A DNA stretch of 5,589 bases from Planctomycetota bacterium (GTDB lineage Bacteria > Planctomycetota > UBA11346): positions 1 through 5,589 of the forward strand of contig JACDEN010000223.1 of the NCBI GenBank assembly GCA_013816415.1, given 5' to 3'. A model generated the notes under the pieces. The model did no database searches. It had not been told where the DNA came from and saw only the letters and a list, made by a program, of their open reading frames with translations. Shown here in pieces: positions 1-5,241 of the stretch. The stretch's first letter is position 1. Each line of letters opens with the position of its first letter. Made by a program: the position numbers and the translations under genes.

Positions 1-1704
1 GACTACAAGGTCATGGCCTCCTACGGCCATATCCGTGACCTGCCCGAGAAGGACATCGGAGTCGAACTCACCGACGGCCGTGTGCATCCGCGCTATCAGC
101 TCAACGACAAGGGACGCGACGTGGTCGCCCGCCTGAAAGCAGCGGCGGACAAATCCGAGGAGGTCATCCTCGCGACCGATCCCGATCGCGAGGGCGAGGC
201 GATCGCGTGGCATCTCAAAGAGGCGCTCGGCGCGCGCAGGTATGCGCGCGCCACTTTCAATGCGATCACCCGCACGGCGGTGCTCGAAGCGATCGCGCAT
301 CCGCGCGCGATCGACCAGCGGCTGGTCGACGCGCAGCAGGCGCGGCGCATCCTCGACCGCATCGTCGGCTACGTGGTCAGCCCGACCTGCTCGCGCGGCA
401 CCGGGCGCAAGGATGCGCGCTCGGCCGGACGCGTGCAGTCGGTGGCGCTGCGCATCGTCGCCGAACGCGAACGCGAGATCGTGAACTTCAAGCCCGAGAC
501 CTACTTCATACCCGTGGCCACGGTGATCGCCGGCGGCAAGAAGCCCGCGTTCAAGGCCTTCCTGGTCGAGTGGAAGGGCGAGCCGCTCGGCCGTCGGTTG
601 AAGGTCGCGCCGATGGCCGAGAAGGTCGTCGAGTGGTGCCGGCGCCAGCCGTGGCGGATCGTGCGCGCCGAGAAGCACCGCCAACAATCGAACCCGCCGC
701 CGCCGTTCATCACCTCGACCCTGCAGCAGGCGGCCTCGGTGCGGCTGCAGGTCTCGCCGCAGGAGTGCATGAAGCTCGCGCAGTCGCTCTACGAGGACGG
801 ACGCATCACCTACATGCGCACCGATTCGACTGCGGTCGACGCCGAGGCCGCGGCGATGGCCCGCGCACATATCGCCAAGACGTTCCCGCCCGAATACCTG
901 CCGGCCAAGGCGCCGACGCACGCGAGCGCCGGCGCGAATGCCCAGGAGGCGCACGAAGCGATCCGGCCGATCGCGCTCGACGATGGGCCGGACGCGCTCG
1001 GCACCGACGATCGCGGCAAGCTCTACCGCCTGATCTGGGAGCGCTTCGTCGCATCGCAGATGTCCGCCGGTATCGACCAGATGGCGGTGGTCGACGTCGC
1101 GGTGGCGCCGGACGCGTTCGTGCACGAGACGCGCGGACGCGTGCACACCGGCATCTTCCGCGCCCGCGGCAAGACCGTGATTTTCGACGGTTGGCGCCGC
1201 CTGACCGAGGACGCCGCGCACGACGCCAAGAACCCCTCGGCCCACGACGAGGACGACGTCGATCAGGTCAAGCTGCCGGATCTCAAGGGCGACGAGGCGG
1301 TCGAGCTCAAGGAGCTCGGGGTGAAGGACAAGACCACCAAGGCGCCGCCGCGATACACCGAAGCGAGCCTGATCAAGGTGCTCGAGAAGAAGGGCGTCGG
1401 CCGACCGAGCACCTACGCCGCGATCATGGGCACCATCGTCACGCGCGGATACGTGGCGATCCGCAAGCGCAAGCTGCACGCCAGCGATCTCGGGATGGTG
1501 CTCACCGATTTCCTGATCCGGCGCTACGCCGGCAACTTCATCCACGCCGACTTCACCAACCGCGTCGAGGCCTCGCTCGACCGCGTCGCGCGCGGCGAAC
1601 TGGCGTGGGAGCCGTTCCTGTGCGCCGCCGCCGCCGACGTGGTCGCGCTCGCGCGCCAGGCCGGGTTGTGGTACGACCCTTTCCAACCACGGGCGGCGCC
1701 GTGA
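1..1704 (+). CDS. topA: DNA topoisomerase I (type IA), 5' end outside the window
   Basis: The enzyme relaxes negatively supercoiled DNA by transient single-strand cleavage through a 5'-phosphotyrosine link. The frame is open from base 1 (DYKVMASYGHIRDLP), matching the toprim region near the family's N-terminus, so by comparison with E. coli TopA roughly 20-40 residues are missing upstream; the ATG at 13 is internal. Visible are the toprim motif DPDREGEAIAWH (178-213), SAGRVQSVALR, the active-site block ITYMRTDS with the presumed catalytic Tyr at 811-813, NAQEAHEAIRP, and VGRPSTYAAIMGTI. ITYMRTDS favours TopA over TopB, which usually has ITYPRTD. The protein ends about 35 residues after the HADFTNRVEASLD segment, so it lacks the C-terminal zinc ribbons of E. 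coli TopA; no CxxC pairs are seen. The TGA stop overlaps a GTG in the frame of the next gene (GTGA at 1701-1704), suggesting co-transcription. Family assignment is firm; whether this is the housekeeping copy or a short paralogue is open. Confidence 0.96.
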   Translation, partial: DYKVMASYGHIRDLPEKDIGVELTDGRVHPRYQLNDKGRDVVARLKAAADKSEEVILATDPDREGEAIAWHLKEALGARRYARATFNAITRTAVLEAIAHPRAIDQRLVDAQQARRILDRIVGYVVSPTCSRGTGRKDARSAGRVQSVALRIVAEREREIVNFKPETYFIPVATVIAGGKKPAFKAFLVEWKGEPLGRRLKVAPMAEKVVEWCRRQPWRIVRAEKHRQQSNPPPPFITSTLQQAASVRLQVSPQECMKLAQSLYEDGRITYMRTDSTAVDAEAAAMARAHIAKTFPPEYLPAKAPTHASAGANAQEAHEAIRPIALDDGPDALGTDDRGKLYRLIWERFVASQMSAGIDQMAVVDVAVAPDAFVHETRGRVHTGIFRARGKTVIFDGWRRLTEDAAHDAKNPSAHDEDDVDQVKLPDLKGDEAVELKELGVKDKTTKAPPRYTEASLIKVLEKKGVGRPSTYAAIMGTIVTRGYVAIRKRKLHASDLGMVLTDFLIRRYAGNFIHADFTNRVEASLDRVARGELAWEPFLCAAAADVVALARQAGLWYDPFQPRAAP

Positions 1705-1715
1705 CCGCGGGGCGT

Positions 1716-2606
1716 ATGAACGTGCCGCCGCTCGTGCGCACGATCATGGCGCCGGGACGCCGCCACCGCGCGCTGTGGTCGACTGCGCGATATCTCGATC
1801 TGCAGGCGCGCGTGGTGTCGTGCGGCTACGATCCGCAGCCGCCCGCCGACTACGATTGGCGTGGATCCGAGCGCGGCCCCGGACATTGGACGCTGCTGCA
1901 GTACACCATCTCAGGCGAAGGTGCGCTGAGCTACGAGGGCGTCACCCACCGCGTCACTCCCGGCACCGCGATGCTGCTCGGCTTTCCGCACGACAACCAT
2001 TACTGGCTGCCGCGCGGCGGCAGCTGGCGCTTCTTCTATCTGTGCCTGAGCGGTCGCCAGGTGATCAATGCCTGGCGCACCATCATCGCGCGCTCCGGGC
2101 CGGTGGTCGCGCTGCCGCTGACGAGCCGGCCGTTCCAGCTCGCGGCGGCGGCGTGCGCCGAACTCCTGCAGGACGCCGAGCATTCCCCCTTCCGGGTCAG
2201 CGCCCTGGCCTACGGACTGACCATGGCCCTGCTCGAGCACACCGAGCCGTCGTTGTCCACCGCCACCAGCAAGCCGGTCGAGGATGGGCTCGAGCGCGCC
2301 CTGGCATTCGCCCGTGAGAACCTGCGAGAGCCGATCGGGGTCGCGGACCTGGCGCAGGCCGCCGGCTACAGCCGCTTCCATTTCACGCGTCGATTCCGCG
2401 ATGCGTACGGCATGGCGCCCGGCGAATTCCTCACCGACCTGCGCATCCGCACCGCCGCCGGCCTGCTGCGGGGATCCCAGCCGGCGATCAAGGACGTGGC
2501 CGCCCGCTGCGGCTTCGCCGACGCCGCCTACTTCTGCAAGGTGTTCCGACGCGTGATGGGCACCAGCCCGGGTGATTTCCGCGACAGCGGCATGTACGGC
2601 TCGTGA
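1716..2606 (+). CDS. AraC/XylS-family transcriptional regulator
   Basis: A 296-residue one-component DNA-binding regulator. Residues about 55-112 form a cupin-like AraC ligand-binding region (WTLLQYTISGEGALSYEG, then TPGTAMLLGFPHDNHYWLP). Residues about 190-290 are the AraC double helix-turn-helix: first helix pair IGVADLAQAAGYSRFHFTRR (207-226), second around IKDVAARCGFADAAYFCKVF (258-277), ending in the usual GTSPGDFR. The total length is normal for the family. The chosen start is ATG 1716; the alternative is GTG 1701 in the same frame, five codons earlier, which overlaps the topA stop as GTGA and would give 301 residues. Neither has a convincing Shine-Dalgarno, so the start is uncertain by 15 bases. 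The frame stays open far upstream inside topA, but that reading is only a shadow of topA. The effector is unknown. The nearest plausible target is the DoxX-like gene 95 bases downstream, inferred only from adjacency. Confidence 0.93.
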   Translation: MNVPPLVRTIMAPGRRHRALWSTARYLDLQARVVSCGYDPQPPADYDWRGSERGPGHWTLLQYTISGEGALSYEGVTHRVTPGTAMLLGFPHDNHYWLPRGGSWRFFYLCLSGRQVINAWRTIIARSGPVVALPLTSRPFQLAAAACAELLQDAEHSPFRVSALAYGLTMALLEHTEPSLSTATSKPVEDGLERALAFARENLREPIGVADLAQAAGYSRFHFTRRFRDAYGMAPGEFLTDLRIRTAAGLLRGSQPAIKDVAARCGFADAAYFCKVFRRVMGTSPGDFRDSGMYGS

Positions 2607-2701
2607 CCTCGTGCAGGCTTCAACGGTTTGAGCACAGTCGGCCCCCGACAAAATGGGTATCATGGCTCCAGTTCTCTCTGGTGACATCGAGGAGATTTGT
2701 C
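2607..2701 (+). promoter_or_regulatory. Intergenic leader of the DoxX-like gene, with a dyad and a weak promoter candidate
   Basis: This 95-base gap is the only plus-strand spacer of any size among the first three genes. It contains a perfect 5-bp dyad, GTCGG-CCC-CCGAC (2637-2649). A possible -10 box TATCAT (2658-2663) follows it. The best -35-like match, TTGAGC (2628-2633), sits 24 bases from that -10, which is too far for a standard sigma-70 promoter, so any promoter here may be activator-dependent. The dyad would lie between the two boxes, a position where a regulator could act. There is no T-tract to make the dyad a terminator. The promoter and operator roles are inferences from layout. 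Confidence 0.3.
2690..2694 (+). promoter_or_regulatory. Ribosome binding site that fixes the DoxX-like start
   Basis: AGGAG, within CGAGGAGAT, ends seven bases before ATG 2702. It is the clearest Shine-Dalgarno in the window and selects this ATG over an in-frame ATG at 2603, which lies inside the end of the AraC gene. Confidence 0.75.
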
Positions 2702-3187
2702 ATGAGTACCATTTCGAGCAGGCACCTGCCCGCAGCGGCGCCGATGGTCGGATCCGGGGTCCGCATCTCGGGAGCCCACCGCCTGTCGGAGCCGACCTAC
2801 CAGGCGTATCGGATCCTGCACGTCGGTTTCGCCGTGCTGCCGATCCTCGCGGGCGTCGACAAGTTCTTCAACGCGCTGATCGATTGGACGCGCTACGTGG
2901 CGCCGGTGTTTCCCAATCTCCTGCACGTCAGCAAGCAGACCTTCATGATGGGCGTCGGCGTGATCGAGGTGGTCGCCGGACTGCTGGTCGCGCTGTATCC
3001 CAAGGTCGGCGGCTACGTCGTGATGCTGTGGCTATGGGGCATCATCCTCAATCTGGTGCTGCTGCAGAACTATTATGACGTCGCGCTGCGCGACTTCGGG
3101 CTGTCCCTGGGCGCGCTTGCCCTGGCACGCCTGGCTAGCGCATTCCCGGTCGCCCGGCTCCGCGGCGACGCCCTGCCGCGGACCTGA
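2702..3187 (+). CDS. DoxX-like small integral membrane protein
   Basis: A 161-residue predicted inner-membrane protein. After a polar N-terminus of about 35 residues there are four hydrophobic segments: about 38-57 (ILHVGFAVLPILAGVDKFF), 81-99 (FMMGVGVIEVVAGLLVALY), 103-122 (GGYVVMLWLWGIILNLVLLQ) and 132-148 (FGLSLGALALARLAS). Four helices, a length near 150 residues and the LAGVDKFFNALIDW motif after helix 1 are typical of DoxX and DoxX-like proteins. The family was named from the thiosulfate:quinone oxidoreductase subunit of Acidianus, but most bacterial members have no settled function, and no catalytic residues can be named here. ATG 2702 is chosen because it has a well-placed AGGAG. The TGA stop directly abuts the stop of the convergent methyltransferase gene. 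An assignment to a generic four-helix membrane family would fit almost as well. Confidence 0.85.
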   Translation: MSTISSRHLPAAAPMVGSGVRISGAHRLSEPTYQAYRILHVGFAVLPILAGVDKFFNALIDWTRYVAPVFPNLLHVSKQTFMMGVGVIEVVAGLLVALYPKVGGYVVMLWLWGIILNLVLLQNYYDVALRDFGLSLGALALARLASAFPVARLRGDALPRT

Positions 3188-3925
3188 TCACGGGCCGCGC
3201 TCGGCCCAGATGATGATCGACAAGCCGTACGGCAGGCGCGCGCGTGCATGCGCGTGGAAGCGGCATTCGGCTGCGAAGACCCGGCGCAGCAGCCGATTCA
3301 CTGGTGCTGGAGGCAGCGCCGCAGGACGCGGCGCGCGTTTGAAGATCGCGGCGTGCGTGCGCTCTGCGACCGCGATCGGCAACAGCAGCGCGTTGGCATG
3401 GCTGGCGTAGCGGATACTGAAACCGGCCGCGCGCACCACCGCGATCGCTGATGCCAAGGTGTAGCGGCGACGGTGGTGCAACACGACATCGTGTGATGAC
3501 CACAGCCACGGAGCAGCCGGCACCGTCAGCAGCAGCTGACCGCGCGGTCGCAGACAGCGGCGCAGCCGCGCCAGCGCGCGATGATCGTCGTCGATATGTT
3601 CCAGCACATCGAAGAGCGCCACCAGATGCATGCTGCCGTCGGCGACCGAGACATCGTCGGGCAGCGAACCGGCCCGGACGTCGGCTTGGTTCCCGTGCTG
3701 CAGCGCCAGTGCGCGGGCGCCGGCGTCGGGCTCGAACGCGTGCACCGAGCCATGGCGCGCCAGCATCGCCAGGTTGCCGCCGGTCCCGCATCCGCCTTCG
3801 AGGATCTGCGCGCCCTGCGGCAGCCCCATGCGGGCGATCATGGTGTCGATGATGCTGCGGCGCGCTGTCCACCACCAATGCACACCCTCGACCCGCGCCA
3901 TCGCCTGGTATTGATCCTGCCTCAC
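3188..3925 (-). CDS. Class I SAM-dependent methyltransferase
   Basis: A 245-residue soluble methyltransferase of the Methyltransf_11/23 type, transferring a methyl group from S-adenosylmethionine to an unidentified acceptor. The SAM-binding motif I is ILEGGCGTGGN (41-51), followed by an acidic residue at the end of strand 2 (AFEPD, 63-67). The post-I block LFDVLEHIDDDHRALARL (104-121) and LRPRGQLLLTVPA (125-137) follow. HHRRRYT (150-156) resembles methyltransferases found in polysaccharide and lipid-glycan loci. The start is taken as GTG 3925-3923, which overlaps the upstream glycosyltransferase stop as GTGA. It yields an N-terminus (RQDQYQAMARVEGVHWWW) of the kind common in this family, whereas ATG 3901 would cut into it. 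The frame extends further upstream, but there it is only the shadow of the glycosyltransferase. The coupled overlap suggests co-translation and a shared pathway. The substrate, sugar or lipid, is an inference. Confidence 0.9.
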   Translation of the reverse strand: MRQDQYQAMARVEGVHWWWTARRSIIDTMIARMGLPQGAQILEGGCGTGGNLAMLARHGSVHAFEPDAGARALALQHGNQADVRAGSLPDDVSVADGSMHLVALFDVLEHIDDDHRALARLRRCLRPRGQLLLTVPAAPWLWSSHDVVLHHRRRYTLASAIAVVRAAGFSIRYASHANALLLPIAVAERTHAAIFKRAPRPAALPPAPVNRLLRRVFAAECRFHAHARARLPYGLSIIIWAERGP

Positions 3926-4944
3926 GCGGAGCCGTCGCGCCCATTCACCCCGGCATCCTCCCCGCCATCGATGCGATGCTCCTCGCGCACGATGTACAGC
4001 GGACGCTGCTTCACCTCGTCGAAGACGCGGCTCAGGTATTCGCCGATCGTCCCGAGGGTGATCAATTGGATGCCGAAGGCGAACAGTCCCACCACCATCA
4101 GCGAGGCGTAGCCGGGAACGTCGCGGCCGTAGATCAGCACGTGGGCGACCAGGAACGCGCCGTAGGCGAAGGCGCCGAGCGCGATCACCGACCCCACCAT
4201 CGCCCACAGCCGCAGCGGCAGGCTCGAGAAGCTGACGATGCCGTCGATGGCGAGGCGCAGCAGCGCCCAGTTCGACCACGCGCTCGATCCGGCGCGGCGC
4301 GCCGGACGCGCATAGGTGACACCGGTGTGGCGGAACCCGACCCAGGCGAAGATGCCTTTCATCAGCCGCGTGCGCTCGGGCAGCCGCCGCAGCGCCAGCA
4401 CCACCTTGCGATCCATCAGGCGGAAGTCGCCGGTGTCGACCGGGATCCTGGTCTTGGCGACGGCGTTGAAGACGCGGTAGAAGAGCAGCGCGGTCATGCG
4501 TTTCAGGAGCGGATCCTGGGCGCGGTCGCCGCGCACGGCGTAGACCACCTCGTATCCCTCGCGCCATTTTGCGATCAGCTGCGCGATGACCTCCGGCGGA
4601 TCCTGCAGATCGGCGTCGAGCGGAACCACCGCGCGGCCGTCGCAGATGTCCAGTCCGGCGGTGAGCGCGATCTCCTTGCCGAAGTTGCGCGACAGGTCGA
4701 CCACGCGCATGAGCACCGGCGGATGACGGCGCGCGCGCTCAAGCACGCGCGCGAGCGTGTCGTCGGTGCTGCCGTCATTCACGCATACGATCTCGCAGCG
4801 CAGACCGGTCGCGGACAGCACCGGCACCAGCCGATCGAACAGCGCATCGACGCCTGCCGCCTCGTTGTGCATCGGGATGACGATCGAGAGGTCGATCGCC
4901 GGGGGTAGCACAGTCGTCGCAGGTGCGTGCTCGCCCGTTGGCAT
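3922..4944 (-). CDS. GtrB/DPM1-like family 2 glycosyltransferase, full-length copy
   Basis: A 340-residue membrane glycosyltransferase that probably moves a sugar from a nucleotide sugar to a polyprenyl phosphate on the cytoplasmic face of the inner membrane. The GT-A domain begins with LSIVIPMHNEAAG (19-31). It has VNDGSTDDT (55-63) and the DxD metal/nucleotide motif in PLDADLQDPPE (108-118). GDFRLMDR (172-179) and RLMKGIFAWVGF (193-204) are typical of the GtrB/YfdH group. Two hydrophobic segments follow, about 243-271 and 280-300, then GEYLSRVFDEVKQRPLYIV (301-319), the usual end of this group. Length is normal. ATG 4944 is preferred because an in-frame stop lies a short way upstream and the next Met (26) is inside the first motif; its ribosome binding site is weak. 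It overlaps the methyltransferase start by four bases. Bases 4093-4440 recur at 5242-5589 in a broken second copy. The donor sugar is not readable from the sequence. Confidence 0.93.
   Translation of the reverse strand: MPTGEHAPATTVLPPAIDLSIVIPMHNEAAGVDALFDRLVPVLSATGLRCEIVCVNDGSTDDTLARVLERARRHPPVLMRVVDLSRNFGKEIALTAGLDICDGRAVVPLDADLQDPPEVIAQLIAKWREGYEVVYAVRGDRAQDPLLKRMTALLFYRVFNAVAKTRIPVDTGDFRLMDRKVVLALRRLPERTRLMKGIFAWVGFRHTGVTYARPARRAGSSAWSNWALLRLAIDGIVSFSSLPLRLWAMVGSVIALGAFAYGAFLVAHVLIYGRDVPGYASLMVVGLFAFGIQLITLGTIGEYLSRVFDEVKQRPLYIVREEHRIDGGEDAGVNGRDGSA
4093..4440. repeat. Direct repeat, copy A, inside the intact glycosyltransferase
   Basis: This segment recurs in the same orientation at 5242-5589 with a constant offset of 1149 bases, no indels and 11 mismatches in 348 positions (96.8% identity by hand count). 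Mismatches are at 4101, 4105, 4202, 4279, 4291, 4311, 4357, 4384, 4411, 4417 and 4420. It covers codons 169 to 284 of the glycosyltransferase. The repeat may continue beyond the window on the copy B side. Confidence 0.95.
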
Positions 4945-4976
4945 GCAGCCGAGGCTATGAAACGAGGCGACCTCAC

Positions 4977-5030
4977 CTAGCCCTCATTTCTCAGATCGCT
5001 TCGCGATTTTATGTGAGAAATGCGGACTAT
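4977..5030. repeat. 54-base imperfect inverted repeat with a nested hairpin
   Basis: The outer arms are 4977-4993 and 5014-5030, with 14 of 17 positions complementary, including a perfect 9-bp core CATTTCTCA/TGAGAAATG (4985-4993 with 5014-5022). Nested inside is ATCGC-TTC-GCGAT (4995-5007). On the minus strand this reads GCGAAGC at its tip, a sequence known to form an exceptionally stable DNA mini-hairpin. There is no adjacent T-tract, so it is not a standard intrinsic terminator. Such structure fits the end of an insertion element or a REP-like repeat. Confidence 0.7.
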
Positions 5031-5041
5031 GCTCTTTGTTT

Positions 5042-5058
5042 CGGGGGTTTCACCCCCG
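5042..5058. repeat. Strong 7-bp hairpin with a TTC loop
   Basis: CGGGGGT (5042-5048) pairs perfectly with ACCCCCG (5052-5058) around a TTC loop. A further CCCCCG at 5061-5066 could compete for the left arm. No U-rich run follows on either strand, so a terminator role is doubtful. It lies 11 bases from the larger palindrome and shares its TTC loop. Confidence 0.6.
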
Positions 5059-5217
5059 GGCCCCCGCCGAAGACTCTCACGCGAGATCTATAAAGGATAC
5101 GGTCTATGAAAGACATCCCCGTATGGATATCCCCGTGAATGGGCTAAAATCAGCGACGGTGGGCTGCCTTTAAGAGCGGGTATGGGTAAATCCGTTTTTT
5201 TTGAAATAAGGGGGTGT

Positions 5218-5238
5218 CCTTTTCTTTTCCTTTTCTTT
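5218..5238. repeat. 11-base tandem repeat in a pyrimidine tract
   Basis: CCTTTTCTTTT (5218-5228) is followed by CCTTTTCTTT (5229-5238), nearly two units of pure pyrimidine. It ends three bases before the start of homology to the glycosyltransferase. On the minus strand it encodes the basic residues KEKEKK in the tail of the broken copy. Confidence 0.7.
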
Positions 5239-5241
5239 GCG

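Larger units (their letters stand above)
4945..5241. other. Non-coding, lower-GC block upstream of the glycosyltransferase
   Basis: These 297 bases hold no convincing gene. The first part (4945-4975) matches the local composition and is the leader of the minus-strand glycosyltransferase. From about 4976 to 5241 the composition changes: GC falls and there are a 54-base imperfect palindrome, a strong hairpin, a TATAAA-containing stretch, a T8 run (5195-5202) and a pyrimidine tract. The octamer ATCCCCGT occurs twice, 14 bases apart (5115-5122 and 5129-5136). The right edge is sharp: homology to the intact glycosyltransferase starts at 5242. It looks like a fragment of a mobile element or foreign intergenic DNA. 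I do not recognise the source. Confidence 0.6.

Noticed and set aside
207..1700. Long open frame upstream of and continuous with the AraC regulator
   Set aside because: Its residues upstream of 1701 are Arg/Ala/Gly-rich shadow sequence in another frame of topA, with no family motifs. Only the part from about 1716 is coding.
1911..2687. 258-codon minus-strand ORF opposite the AraC gene
   Set aside because: It is antisense to a well-supported regulator and has no recognisable domain.
3926..4567. N-terminal extension of the methyltransferase frame
   Set aside because: The extension overlaps the glycosyltransferase and translates to low-complexity Arg/Gly/Ala sequence. Recognisable methyltransferase sequence begins at the GTG at 3925.
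3976..4908. 310-codon plus-strand ORF opposite the glycosyltransferase
   Set aside because: It is antisense to a gene with clear motifs and has the His/Gln/Asp/Arg-rich composition typical of high-GC shadow frames.
5160..5203. Intrinsic terminator before the T8 run
   Set aside because: The only stem just upstream is about 4 bp with a wobble pair (CGGG/TCCG), too weak to call.
4976..5241. CRISPR array or integron attC site
   Set aside because: There is one 8-base direct repeat pair and single hairpins, with no regularly spaced repeats and no integron core-site pattern that I can support.
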